Made by a program: the position numbers and the translations under genes. The notes under the pieces are model-generated. The model was not told the DNA's origin. It did no database searches and worked only from the letters and a program-made list of their open reading frames with translations. A stretch of 39,017 nt of DNA from an uncultured Bacilli bacterium (GTDB lineage Bacteria > Bacillota_I > Bacilli_A > ML615J-28 > CAG-313). The stretch covers positions 1 through 39,017 of the forward strand of contig CANQDG010000017.1 of NCBI GenBank assembly GCA_947591495.1, given 5' to 3'. Positions within the stretch are counted from its first letter, which is position 1; every line of letters begins with the position of its first letter. Positions 24,991-33,314 of the stretch are shown here, one piece after another.

Positions 24991-25558
24991 AGAAATATTA
25001 GAAAAAGTTCAAAAAGAATTTACAATTAACCAAAAATTACATCCTCGATATTATCATACAATTGGTGTAATTGAGATGGCTTTAACCTTAAATTATCATC
25101 ACCAGCTTAATCTTGATCCCGCTAAAGTTTTTCTTGCTTCAGCGTTTCATGATATTGCAAAATTATTAGATAAAGAATCAATGTTAACGATTTTACAACA
25201 AAATTTTTTAGAAGAAGCAAATGAATTAAAGGATTATCCAGCTGTATGGCATAGTTTTGTTGGAGCCGTTTATGCTAAAGAAAAATATCAAATTAATGAT
25301 GAAGAAATCTTAAATGCCATTAAATATCATACAACTGGAAGACCTAATATGACTGATTTAGAAAAAATAGTTTTTATTAGTGATTATATTGAAAAAAATA
25401 CGCGAACTGAGGCTTCAATGATTGAAGCACGTAAACTTGCGTATAATAATCTTGATGAAGCTGTTAAAAAAATTCTTATTGATACAATTGCGTATTTAGA
25501 AAAGAATGAAAAATCAATTTATAGATTAACAAAAGATACTTTAGAATTTTATAAATAA
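24983..25558 (+). CDS. yqeK: HD-domain hydrolase YqeK (Ap4A phosphohydrolase type)
   Basis: A 191-residue HD-domain protein. The motif S-A-F-H-D-I-A-K carries the H-D metal ligands, H-P-R-Y-Y-H-T provides the upstream His, and K-Y-H-T-T-G-R-P provides the C-terminal His. D-Y-I-E-K-N-T-R is also typical. Bacterial YqeK proteins hydrolyse diadenosine tetraphosphate symmetrically. NadD usually precedes yqeK, and some genomes fuse them; here yqeH takes that place. It is followed by rsfS after 10 bp with an AAGGGG ribosome-binding site. Confidence 0.9.
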   Translation: MYKEILEKVQKEFTINQKLHPRYYHTIGVIEMALTLNYHHQLNLDPAKVFLASAFHDIAKLLDKESMLTILQQNFLEEANELKDYPAVWHSFVGAVYAKEKYQINDEEILNAIKYHTTGRPNMTDLEKIVFISDYIEKNTRTEASMIEARKLAYNNLDEAVKKILIDTIAYLEKNEKSIYRLTKDTLEFYK

Positions 25559-25568
25559 AGGGGTTAGA

Positions 25569-25895
25569 ATGTATAATAAAATTATTGAAATTTTAAATAA
25601 AGCGGTGGTCAAAAATATTAAAGTTTACGATATGAAAAATTTAACACCTTTTTATGATTATACTATTATAGGTAGTGTCAATACATCTCGTCAAGGTGCT
25701 TCCGCCATTAATTATGTGAAAAAAGAAGCGGAAAATTTAAATTTTAAAATTCGAAGTTTTTCCTCATCTAGTGAAACAACTTGGTTTTTAATTGATTTAA
25801 ATGATATTGTTGTTCATCTTTTTGTTGGTGATGAACGATATCGCTATAATTTAGATGGTATGTATGGCGATAGTCCAATTTTATCAATTGAATAA
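25569..25895 (+). CDS. rsfS: Ribosomal silencing factor RsfS
   Basis: RsfS binds ribosomal protein uL14 on the 50S subunit and blocks subunit joining during starvation. The conserved core T-T-W-F-L-I-D-L-N-D-I-V-V-H-L-F and the R-Y-R-Y-N-L-D-G-M-Y tail match the family (W-x-x-x-D-x-x-D-V-V-V-H-x-F). Its 108 residues are typical. It is last in the yqeG operon. No clear hairpin follows, so read-through into the next gene is possible. Confidence 0.92.
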   Translation: MYNKIIEILNKAVVKNIKVYDMKNLTPFYDYTIIGSVNTSRQGASAINYVKKEAENLNFKIRSFSSSSETTWFLIDLNDIVVHLFVGDERYRYNLDGMYGDSPILSIE

Positions 25896-25931
25896 TTAAT
25901 AAAAAAATGTCTAATTTTGTAAAACCTTGCA

Positions 25932-25937
25932 TATAAT
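25932..25937 (+). promoter_or_regulatory. Possible -10 of the YlmC/YmxH gene
   Basis: TATAAT at 25932-25937 lies 21 bp before ATG 25958. There is no good -35 at 17 bp, so it is weak support. Confidence 0.35.
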
Positions 25938-25957
25938 TTGGTGAAAGTGGTGATAAA

Positions 25958-26209
25958 ATGAAATTATCAGATATTTCATCAAAAGATGTCATAAATGATG
26001 AAAATGGCGCAAGGCTTGGCAAAATTAATGACGTAGAAATCGATGTTGCAACCGGTAAAATCTTGAATGTTCAAGTTTATCGCAGTTTTAAATTATTAAA
26101 CTTATTTGGTAATAAAGATATTGTCCAAATTCCTTGGAATAAAATAATGAAAATCGGTAATGATGTCATTATTGTAGAAAATAGTCAAAAAATAAAAGAA
26201 GATACATAA
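25958..26209 (+). CDS. PRC-barrel protein of the YlmC/YmxH family
   Basis: An 83-residue PRC-barrel domain: M-K-L-S-D-I-S-S-K-D-V-I, G-A-R-L-G-K-I-N-D-V-E-I-D and I-P-W-N-K-I-M-K-I-G. YlmC/YmxH proteins are small soluble proteins named after a sporulation gene cluster in Bacillota; their biochemical role is unknown. Together with sigK it fits a sporulating ancestor, although ylmC itself is also kept in some non-sporulators. A weak SD (GTGGTGA) precedes the start. Confidence 0.82.
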   Translation: MKLSDISSKDVINDENGARLGKINDVEIDVATGKILNVQVYRSFKLLNLFGNKDIVQIPWNKIMKIGNDVIIVENSQKIKEDT

Positions 26210-26230
26210 ATAAGAAAAGAGGTAAAAAAT

Positions 26231-27577
26231 ATGAAATATGTACCAACTCTTGAAAAATCATTTAGACCAATGATTTTAGAATTAAGAAGATTTAATGCAG
26301 CTGCTAATGAACCATTTGCCATTTGTGTAGAAAGACAAAATGGTTATCGTTATCGTTATGATATGAAAGTATTTAGTGGCGAACATGAAGAAAATTATGA
26401 AATGGTTGAAAGAGTAATTAAAACAATTCTTTGGGTTGTTGGTGGTTTTAAAATTTACTTAGGTGGTAACGCCTTGGTTGTTAAAAAAATGCAAGAAGTC
26501 TTTTCATTAACAGGCAAAAGAAAATTTGATGTCGATTTTATGTCAAGAGTTTACAATAAACCATTTGAAGTTATTGCATGTGCTTTTGATAAGGTGCCAT
26601 CATCAGTTGAAGCATCACTTCCTGCTGGTGGACATCTTGATGGATGCCGAATTGGTTTTGATGCGGGAGGATCAGACCGTAAAGTTAGCGCCGTAGTTAA
26701 TGGTGAGGTTATTTATTCCGAAGAAGTTGTTTGGTCACCTAAAATTAATGCTGATCCCGAATATCATTATGCCGGTATTTTAGATAGCTTTAAACGTGCT
26801 GCAGCCAAAATGCCAAAAGTTGATGCAATAGGTGTTTCAAGTGCTGGTATTTATATTGATAACGAAGTAAGAGTTGCTTCATTGTTTATTAAAGTTCCTC
26901 AAGATTTATTTGATGAAAAGGTTCGCGATATGTATATTAGAGCGGCTAAAGAAATAGGTGATGTTCCTCTTACTGTTGCTAACGATGGTGATGTAACAGC
27001 GCTTGCTGGTTCACTCAGTCTTAAAGATGGTCGTGTATTAGGAATTGCGATGGGAACAAGTGAGGCCGTTGGATATGTTAATAAAGATGGTAATTTAAAT
27101 GGTTGGCTTAGTGAACTAGCTTTTGTGCCTGTTGATTATAACCAAAATTCAATGGTTGATGAATGGAGCGGTGATTATGGCTGTGGCGTAAAATATTTTA
27201 GCCAAGATAGTGTAATTAAACTTGCAGGATTTGCTCATATTGACCTTGATGAAAATGCCTCCCCTGCCGAAAAACTAAAAGTTATCCAAAAATTAATGGA
27301 AGCTAAAGATCCACGTGCTAAAGAAATATACGAAAATATTGGCGTATATTTAGGATATACAATAGCTTATTATCGAGAATTTTACGATATTAAATATTTA
27401 ATGCTTTTAGGTCGTGTTACAAGTGGTGATGGTGGCGATATCATTATTGCTAAAGCCGAAGAAGTCTTAAAAAATGAATTCCCTGAATATCAAGATATTA
27501 CGATTATGATGCCTGATGAATGGACACGTCGAGTAGGACAATCAATTGCTGCCGCAAGCCTTCCAAAAACGAAGTAA
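26231..27577 (+). CDS. ROK-family sugar kinase with N-terminal extension
   Basis: The ROK/actin-fold ATPase starts near residue 135 with R-I-G-F-D-A-G-G-S-D-R-K, a phosphate-binding loop. V-A-N-D-G-D-V-T-A-L-A-G-S follows (ROK N-D-A-N-A-A-A motif with catalytic Asp). G-I-A-M-G-T-S-E-A-V-G-Y corresponds to the G-T-G-x-G-G motif. The usual zinc motif C-x-C-G-x-x-G-C is absent. The first 130 residues are an extra domain I cannot name. Glucose or another hexose is a possible substrate. Its co-occurrence with the GCKR-like protein at 7160 is suggestive only. The downstream hydrolase starts immediately after its stop. Confidence 0.75.
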   Translation: MKYVPTLEKSFRPMILELRRFNAAANEPFAICVERQNGYRYRYDMKVFSGEHEENYEMVERVIKTILWVVGGFKIYLGGNALVVKKMQEVFSLTGKRKFDVDFMSRVYNKPFEVIACAFDKVPSSVEASLPAGGHLDGCRIGFDAGGSDRKVSAVVNGEVIYSEEVVWSPKINADPEYHYAGILDSFKRAAAKMPKVDAIGVSSAGIYIDNEVRVASLFIKVPQDLFDEKVRDMYIRAAKEIGDVPLTVANDGDVTALAGSLSLKDGRVLGIAMGTSEAVGYVNKDGNLNGWLSELAFVPVDYNQNSMVDEWSGDYGCGVKYFSQDSVIKLAGFAHIDLDENASPAEKLKVIQKLMEAKDPRAKEIYENIGVYLGYTIAYYREFYDIKYLMLLGRVTSGDGGDIIIAKAEEVLKNEFPEYQDITIMMPDEWTRRVGQSIAAASLPKTK

Positions 27578-28195
27578 ATGATTAACGTTGAAAAATTTTG
27601 TGATAATTTTGCTAATGCTAATACTTATCTAGTAACAACTGACAAAATAGCAATTATTGTTGATCCAGCTAATGATTTACGAATTTTAAAAAAATACCTA
27701 AATGGTAAAACGGTTAAAGCGGTTTTTCTAACTCATGGCCATTATGATCATTTTAAAATGCTTGAAGATGTTATAAATGAATATCAAATTCCTTGCTATT
27801 TACATAAAAAAGCGAAAATGAAACTCTTTGATTTAGTAACAAGTTACGCAAAAGATTTTGGCGCATCGCAGATTCCTAAAATAAGTGATGATTTTTTCAT
27901 AATGGTAAATGATAATGATTTAATTAAAATCGATGACTTAGTTATTAAAGTTATGTATACACCAGGCCATACCGATTGTTCAGTTTGTTATTTGCTTGAT
28001 GATTTAATGTTTTCGGGTGATACTTTATTTAAAAATAGCGTTGGAAGAACCGACTTACTTACTGGTAGCACTCTTAAACAACACTTAACAATTGAAAAAC
28101 TAAAGCATCTTAAAACTAATTATCATATTTATCCGGGTCATGATGAAGAAACTACTCTTTTCTTTGAACAAAAAAATAATCCGTATTTCAAGTAA
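27578..28195 (+). CDS. Metallo-beta-lactamase-fold hydrolase, glyoxalase II/YqgX-like
   Basis: A 205-residue metal hydrolase. The metal motif T-H-G-H-Y-D-H at residues 52-58 gives H53, H55, D57 and H58. Y-T-P-G-H-T-D supplies another His, F-S-G-D-T-L-F the bridging Asp, and Y-P-G-H-D-E-E the last His. This set and length fit YqgX-type hydrolases related to glyoxalase II, which cleave thioesters such as S-lactoyl compounds; the true substrate here is unknown. ATG directly follows the upstream TAA, with little SD, so translation is coupled. A strong terminator follows. Confidence 0.85.
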   Translation: MINVEKFCDNFANANTYLVTTDKIAIIVDPANDLRILKKYLNGKTVKAVFLTHGHYDHFKMLEDVINEYQIPCYLHKKAKMKLFDLVTSYAKDFGASQIPKISDDFFIMVNDNDLIKIDDLVIKVMYTPGHTDCSVCYLLDDLMFSGDTLFKNSVGRTDLLTGSTLKQHLTIEKLKHLKTNYHIYPGHDEETTLFFEQKNNPYFK

Positions 28196-28212
28196 ATTAA
28201 AAATAAGGACAT

Positions 28213-28248
28213 AAGAGAATAATTTTTAAAAGAATTATTCTCTTTTTT
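28213..28248 (+). terminator. Rho-independent terminator before the hrcA operon
   Basis: A perfect 12-bp stem AAGAGAATAATT/AATTATTCTCTT (28213-28224 with 28233-28244) with an 8-nt loop and a run of T. Confidence 0.92.
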
Positions 28249-28290
28249 ATTTGGTATAAAAAATAAAAAATGGAAAAAAATATAAAAAAG

Positions 28291-28317
28291 TTAGCACTAA
28301 AGTATTGACAGTGCTAA
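28291..28317 (+). promoter_or_regulatory. CIRCE operator 1 (HrcA binding site) overlapping the -35
   Basis: TTAGCACTA, nine bases, CAGTGCTAA: the CIRCE consensus TTAGCACTC-N9-GAGTGCTAA with one changed base per arm. The -35 TTGACA (28305-28310) lies in its loop and right arm, so HrcA binding would block RNA polymerase. Confidence 0.92.
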
Positions 28318-28333
28318 AAAAAAGTGATATAAT
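28305..28333 (+). promoter_or_regulatory. Consensus sigma-A promoter of hrcA-grpE-dnaK-dnaJ
   Basis: TTGACA at 28305-28310, exactly 17 bp, TATAAT at 28328-28333, with TGA before the -10. Both hexamers are perfect consensus. Confidence 0.93.
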
Positions 28334-28334
28334 A

Positions 28335-28361
28335 TTAGCAGTAAAAGAAAAAGAGTGCTAA
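28335..28361 (+). promoter_or_regulatory. CIRCE operator 2, between the -10 and the RBS
   Basis: TTAGCAGTA, nine bases, GAGTGCTAA. The right arm is perfect; the left arm differs from consensus at two positions. Its end overlaps the SD AAAGGAG (28360-28366), so it could also affect translation of hrcA. Confidence 0.85.
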
Positions 28362-28374
28362 AGGAGAGTTGAAA

Positions 28375-29385
28375 ATGTTAAGTGAACGGCAAAAATTAGT
28401 ATTAATTGCCATCGTTGAAGAATATGTAAAAACGAATGAACCAGTAGGTTCGTTGGCGTTATCAAAGCGTTTGGAACTTAATTTCTCAAGTGCTACTCTT
28501 CGAAATGATATGGCGCAACTTGAAGAAATGGGATACTTAGAAAAAACACATACTTCAAGTGGTAGAATTCCTTCGGAAAAAGGCTATCGCTTATATGTTG
28601 AAGAAATCATTATGCGAAAAGATTCTAAAAATAATAAATTCCCTATGATTGATGAAATTTTTGAGCGTCCAAATATTACACGTGAAGAGGCCATTACTGA
28701 ATCGATGGAGTTAGTTACCGAACTTACTAATTATGCGACGATTGCTCTTGGTAAAACGGCTTATAATTCCCGAGTTAAAAAACTTGAATTTGTATCGTTA
28801 AAAGAAAATTATGCCGTAATTTTAATGATAACTGATCAAGGACATGTTGAAAGTAAAAGAATTATGGTACCAGCTGGTATTAGCATTAGAGAAATCGAAA
28901 AAACCATTAGTATTTTAGATGAAGTTTTACATGATTGTCTTGTTAGTGATATTAAAAATCATTTAATGGATGATATTACAAATGAAGAAATTCGCGATTT
29001 TATTAATTATCACAATGAATTAGTTGATGCTTTTGTTAATGCTTTTTCCGAAATGGCAATGGACAAATATCATGTAAGTGGCAAATATAATATATTGTCA
29101 CAACCGGAATTTCAAAATGTTAACAAAGTGCGAGAATTTTTAAATGCTTTAGAAGGACGCGATATTTTACGAATTGTTAAATCCGATAGTATGGGAATTA
29201 ATATTAAAATAGGACAAGAAAACGAAATGAAAGTTATGAAGGATTGTGCGGTAATAACCGTGCCATACGAAACTAATAGTGGTAGTGTAGGAGCAATTAC
29301 GGTTTTTGGGCCAACAAGAATGGAATATAACAAAGTTATTCCGTTACTTGAATATATTGCAAAAAATATGAAAAAGATTGTGTAG
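28375..29385 (+). CDS. hrcA: Heat-inducible transcription repressor HrcA
   Basis: HrcA binds CIRCE and represses the chaperone genes until heat or misfolding relieves it. The N-terminal winged helix has Q-K-L-V-L-I-A-I-V-E-E-Y, S-S-A-T-L-R-N-D-M-A-Q-L-E-E-M-G-Y-L and H-T-S-S-G-R-I-P-S-E-K-G-Y-R. The C-terminal GAF-like region ends with G-S-V-G-A-I-T-V-F-G-P-T-R-M-E-Y. ATG 28375 is chosen over TTG 28369 because AAAGGAG ends 8 nt before it. With two CIRCE sites at its own promoter the gene is autoregulated. Its 336 residues are normal. Confidence 0.95.
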   Translation: MLSERQKLVLIAIVEEYVKTNEPVGSLALSKRLELNFSSATLRNDMAQLEEMGYLEKTHTSSGRIPSEKGYRLYVEEIIMRKDSKNNKFPMIDEIFERPNITREEAITESMELVTELTNYATIALGKTAYNSRVKKLEFVSLKENYAVILMITDQGHVESKRIMVPAGISIREIEKTISILDEVLHDCLVSDIKNHLMDDITNEEIRDFINYHNELVDAFVNAFSEMAMDKYHVSGKYNILSQPEFQNVNKVREFLNALEGRDILRIVKSDSMGINIKIGQENEMKVMKDCAVITVPYETNSGSVGAITVFGPTRMEYNKVIPLLEYIAKNMKKIV

Positions 29386-29393
29386 GTGAAAGA

Positions 29394-30047
29394 ATGGAAA
29401 ATAATCGTTATCGTGAAGAAGAAAAAGAATTGGAACAAGAACAAACAGCAGATTCTTGCGAAAATGAAGTAGAAACCAAGTTAGAAGAAGATGATGATAC
29501 TATTACTTCTTTAGAAAATGAACTTGAAGAAGCCGAAGACGAATTAAAAAAAGATAATAAATTAAATAAAAAATTAAAAAAGAAAATTAAACACTTAGAA
29601 GAAGAAAATGCAAAATTAATTGAACAAATCAAAGAAATTAATGATCAATTATTAAGAAATCGTGCTGATTTAGAAAATTTTAAACGCCGAACTAATGAAG
29701 AGCGCCTAAAAGAACGAAAATATGCAATGCAAGATTATTTTACCGAAATAATAGACGTTATTGATGTTTTTGATAAAACAGTTAGTGTAAAAACAGATGA
29801 TGAAAAATTACAAAAATATCTAAATGGTTTTGCGATGATTAATACGAGATTAAAACAATCATTAGAAAATTATGGTGTAAAAAAAATTGATTCTCTAAAT
29901 CAACCATTTAATCCAACTTACCATCAAGCAATTGAAGTTGTTGAAAAAGAAGGTGTTGAAAGCAATATTGTTGTTGAAGTGATAATGGAAGGATATTTAT
30001 ATAAAGATCGTGTTTTAAGACCAAGTATGGTCAAGGTTAGTAAATAA
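29394..30047 (+). CDS. grpE: Nucleotide exchange factor GrpE
   Basis: GrpE releases ADP from DnaK. A long, strongly charged N-terminal segment rich in Glu and Lys (residues about 1-85) forms the coiled-coil dimer stalk. Then N-R-A-D-L-E-N-F-K-R-R-T matches the family signature R-A-D-F-x-N-x-x-x-R. The beta-domain ends with G-Y-L-Y-K-D-R-V-L-R-P-S-M-V-K-V. At 217 residues it is a little longer than average because of the acidic tail. It lies 8 bp after hrcA. Confidence 0.95.
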   Translation: MENNRYREEEKELEQEQTADSCENEVETKLEEDDDTITSLENELEEAEDELKKDNKLNKKLKKKIKHLEEENAKLIEQIKEINDQLLRNRADLENFKRRTNEERLKERKYAMQDYFTEIIDVIDVFDKTVSVKTDDEKLQKYLNGFAMINTRLKQSLENYGVKKIDSLNQPFNPTYHQAIEVVEKEGVESNIVVEVIMEGYLYKDRVLRPSMVKVSK

Positions 30048-30079
30048 TAAAAAATTAAATAAAATAGGAGGATAAAATT

Positions 30080-31909
30080 ATGAGTAAAATTATAGGTATT
30101 GACCTTGGAACAACTAATTCATGTGTAGCAGTTATGGAAGGAGGAGAAGCAAAGGTTATTGTTAACGCTGAAGGTATTCGTACAACTCCATCAGTAGTTG
30201 CCTTTAAAGGTGGCGATATTGTTGTAGGTGAAAGTGCAAGACGTCAAGCAGCAACTAATTTAGATACGGTTTTTTCAATTAAAAGACATATGGGAACTGA
30301 TTATAAAGTTCACATTAAATCAACTAATAAAGATTATACCCCTCAAGAAATTTCCGCAATGATTTTACAAAATCTAAAAGCAACTGCTGAAGCATATTTA
30401 GGTGAAAAAGTAACATCAGCTGTTATTACTGTTCCAGCCTATTTCAATGATGCTGAACGTCAAGCTACTAAAGATGCTGGTAAAATTGCTGGCTTAGATG
30501 TAAAACGTATTATTAATGAACCAACAGCCGCTGCGCTTGCTTATGGTATTGATAAAAATACTGATAAAGAACAAAAAATTCTTGTTTATGATTTAGGTGG
30601 AGGTACATTTGACGTATCAATTCTTGAACTTGCTGACGGAACATATGAAGTATTAGCAACCGCTGGTAATAATCGTTTAGGTGGTGACGATTTTGATAAT
30701 CGTGTTGTAGATTACATGGTAAAAGAATTTAAACGTACCCATAATATTGATTTAAGTACTAATAAAAGCGCAATGTTTAGACTTAAATTAGAAGCTGAAA
30801 AAGCTAAAAAAGATTTAAGTGGTATTACAACTACTGATATTAATATTCCATTTATTGCAATGGATCAAGAAGGTAGCCCAGTTCATTTTGATATGAGTTT
30901 AACTAGATCAAAATTTGAAGAATTAATTCGTGATTTAGTTGATTCAACTACTAAATCAGTTCGTCAAGCTTTAAAAGATGCAGGCCTTACAACATCAGAT
31001 ATTGACCAAGTTTTATTAGTAGGTGGTTCAACTCGTATTCCATGTGTTCAAGAATTAGTAAGAAGAGAATTAGGAAAAGAACCTAATCGTAGTATTAATC
31101 CTGATGAAGTTGTAGCAATGGGTGCTGCTATTCAAGGTGGTGTACTTGCTGGCGATGTTAAAGATGTCTTATTATTAGACGTTACGCCACTTTCATTAGG
31201 TATCGAAACCTTAGGTGGTGTATCAACTGTTCTTATTCCTCGTAATACAACGATTCCAACATCTAAATCACAAATTTTCTCAACTGCTGCTGATAATCAA
31301 CCTGCTGTTGACATTCATGTTTTACAAGGTGAAAGAGCAATGGCTGCTGATAATAAAACATTAGGTAGATTCCAATTAAGTGGTATTCCACTAGCTCCTC
31401 GTGGTGTTCCACAAATCGAAGTTAAATTTGATATTGATGCTAATGGTATTGTTCATGTAAGTGCTAAAGATTTAGGTACTGGTAAAGTTCAAACAATTAC
31501 AATTAGTGGTGGTTCAGGCTTAACAGATGAAGAAATTGATCGAATGGTTAAAGAAGCTGAAGCAAATGCGGCTAGTGATAAAGCTAAAAAAGAAGAAGCT
31601 GATTTACGTAATGAATGTGAACAAATTATTTTCGCTGCCAAGAAATCAGTAGAAGATTTAGGCGCTGAAGTTACTGAAGAAGAAAAAACTAATATTGATA
31701 ATGCTACGAAAGAGTTAGAAGAAGCATTAAAAGGCAATAATTTAGATGAAATTAAGGCTAAAAAAGAAGCATTAGAAAAAGTTGCTCAAAGTGTTGCTAT
31801 GAAAGCTTATCAAAAAGCTCAAGAAGAAGCATCTAAAAAACAAGATGGTGGCAATAAACAAAATGATGATGGCACAATAGATGCAAGTTTTGAAGAAACT
31901 AACAAATAA
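30080..31909 (+). CDS. dnaK: Chaperone DnaK (Hsp70)
   Basis: A complete 609-residue Hsp70. The ATPase domain has [33 protein letters not shown] and V-G-G-S-T-R-I-P. The linker is [13 protein letters not shown]. The substrate domain follows, with a helical lid ending in G-T-I-D-A-S-F-E-E. It lacks the N-terminal gap-filling segment of Gram-negative DnaK, as in other Bacillota. GGAGG at 30067-30071 is a strong RBS, and it is co-transcribed with hrcA and grpE. Confidence 0.98.
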   Translation: MSKIIGIDLGTTNSCVAVMEGGEAKVIVNAEGIRTTPSVVAFKGGDIVVGESARRQAATNLDTVFSIKRHMGTDYKVHIKSTNKDYTPQEISAMILQNLKATAEAYLGEKVTSAVITVPAYFNDAERQATKDAGKIAGLDVKRIINEPTAAALAYGIDKNTDKEQKILVYDLGGGTFDVSILELADGTYEVLATAGNNRLGGDDFDNRVVDYMVKEFKRTHNIDLSTNKSAMFRLKLEAEKAKKDLSGITTTDINIPFIAMDQEGSPVHFDMSLTRSKFEELIRDLVDSTTKSVRQALKDAGLTTSDIDQVLLVGGSTRIPCVQELVRRELGKEPNRSINPDEVVAMGAAIQGGVLAGDVKDVLLLDVTPLSLGIETLGGVSTVLIPRNTTIPTSKSQIFSTAADNQPAVDIHVLQGERAMAADNKTLGRFQLSGIPLAPRGVPQIEVKFDIDANGIVHVSAKDLGTGKVQTITISGGSGLTDEEIDRMVKEAEANAASDKAKKEEADLRNECEQIIFAAKKSVEDLGAEVTEEEKTNIDNATKELEEALKGNNLDEIKAKKEALEKVAQSVAMKAYQKAQEEASKKQDGGNKQNDDGTIDASFEETNK

Positions 31910-31940
31910 TAAAACGAAATAAAAAAGAAAGGGGCCTTTT

Positions 31941-33059
31941 ATGGCAACTAAAAGAGATTACTATGAAGTCTTGGGAGTATCGAGAGATGCTTCCCAAGAA
32001 GAAATAAAAAAGGCTTACCGTAGCCTTGCCAAAAAATATCATCCCGATGTTTCAACTGACCCAAATGCAACAGAAAAATTCGCAGAAATTCAAGTTGCAT
32101 ATGATTGCTTAAGCAATCCTGAAAAAAAAGCTAATTATGATCGATTTGGCACCGAAGATATGAATGGCTTTGCCGGTGGTGGAGCAAGTGGTGGAGGTGC
32201 TGGCTTCGGCTTTGAAGACATCTTTAGCAGTTTCTTTTCTGGCTTTGGTGGTGCTCGAACTAAGACTGGTTCTAAACGGGGCCGTGATTTACAAGAAGAA
32301 GTAACAATTTCTTTTGAAGAAGCCGCTTTTGGGGTTGAGAAGAAAATTAATATTGTCAAATTAGATACTTGTTCTAAGTGTGCAGGTCTTGGGGCAGAAT
32401 CAAAAAATGATATTGAAACATGTAAAAGATGTGGTGGTAAAGGAACGGTTGTTACACAACAAAATACATTTCTTGGCGCTATCCGCAGTGAAGTTGTTTG
32501 CCCTGATTGTAATGGTACTGGTAAAAAAATTAAAAAAGTTTGTTCTGAATGTAGTGGAACTGGACGAGTTCGTAAAAACAAATACATTAATTTCAAAATA
32601 CCAGGAGGTATTGGCGATGATCAAATAATAAGATTGGCTGGCGAAGGCGAAGCTGGTGTATTAGGAGGATCACCAGGCGATTTATTAATACATATTAATG
32701 TTAAAAAACATGAATTTTTTGAAAGAGATAACAATAATATTTTATTAAATTTACCAATTACTTTTAGTCAAGCAGCTCTTGGTGCTAATATAGAAGTTAA
32801 CACTTTATATGGTCCAGTTAATCTAAAAATACCATCAGGTATCCAAAGTGGTACTAAATTAAAACTTGCTGGCAAAGGAATTAATAACCAAATAAATGGT
32901 CGTAAAGGTGATCAAATAGTAACAGTAACCGTTGTTACACCTAATAATTTGACCTCAAAGCAAAAGGAAATTTTTGATGAGTTATCAAAGACGGATGAAA
33001 TGAGAAACAATAGCATTTTTGATAAAATAAAAAATTTCTTTAAATCAAAAAACAATTAA
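31941..33059 (+). CDS. dnaJ: Chaperone DnaJ (Hsp40, type I)
   Basis: DnaJ delivers clients to DnaK and stimulates its ATPase. The J-domain at residues about 5-70 carries H-P-D in Y-H-P-D-V-S. A Gly-rich linker with [11 protein letters not shown] follows. The four zinc motifs are [24 protein letters not shown] and C-S-E-C-S-G-T-G. The C-terminal substrate domain is complete (372 residues). The AT-rich RBS AAAGGGG precedes ATG. It ends the heat-shock operon ahead of a long hairpin. Confidence 0.97.
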   Translation: MATKRDYYEVLGVSRDASQEEIKKAYRSLAKKYHPDVSTDPNATEKFAEIQVAYDCLSNPEKKANYDRFGTEDMNGFAGGGASGGGAGFGFEDIFSSFFSGFGGARTKTGSKRGRDLQEEVTISFEEAAFGVEKKINIVKLDTCSKCAGLGAESKNDIETCKRCGGKGTVVTQQNTFLGAIRSEVVCPDCNGTGKKIKKVCSECSGTGRVRKNKYINFKIPGGIGDDQIIRLAGEGEAGVLGGSPGDLLIHINVKKHEFFERDNNNILLNLPITFSQAALGANIEVNTLYGPVNLKIPSGIQSGTKLKLAGKGINNQINGRKGDQIVTVTVVTPNNLTSKQKEIFDELSKTDEMRNNSIFDKIKNFFKSKNN

Positions 33060-33061
33060 TT

Positions 33062-33121
33062 AAAAACACTCCCATATATTTATTTAATCCTAAATATAAT
33101 ATATTGAAAGGAGTGTTTTTA
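33062..33121 (+). terminator. Long-stem terminator after dnaJ
   Basis: AAAAACACTCC (33062-33072) pairs perfectly with GGAGTGTTTTT (33110-33120). The 37-nt interior is itself a nearly self-complementary AT stem. A T-run closes it. Confidence 0.85.
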
Positions 33122-33243
33122 TTTGTAATTAAATATGGAAAATATCGTTTAGTAAAAAGCAAGTAAATAATTAATAAATTAATTAAAATAGTTAAAAAAA
33201 TTTTGCAAATTAATTTTTTTCTAAAAAAATTTATAATAAAAAA

Positions 33244-33258
33244 ATGAAAACGCTTGCT
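33244..33258 (+). promoter_or_regulatory. Candidate CcpA catabolite-response element (cre)
   Basis: ATGAAAACGCTTGCT fits the cre consensus WTGNAANCGNWNNCW at all defined positions and overlaps the -35 of the giant surface-protein gene, the usual place for repression. This is a motif match only; ccpA is not in the window. Confidence 0.5.
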
Positions 33259-33282
33259 TGTTTTTTTAAAAAGTGATATAAT
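33254..33282 (+). promoter_or_regulatory. Promoter of the giant InlB-repeat lipoprotein gene
   Basis: TTGCTT at 33254-33259, a 17-bp spacer and TATAAT at 33277-33282 preceded by TGA (extended -10). AAAGGAG precedes ATG 33315. Confidence 0.75.
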
Positions 33283-33314
33283 AAAGTGTAATTTAAAATG
33301 AAAAGGAGAATAAC

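Noticed and set aside
32135-32596. A 153-codon open frame on the - strand opposite dnaJ.
   Set aside because: It is a shadow of the Gly- and Cys-rich dnaJ coding sequence; it has no RBS and an implausible composition.
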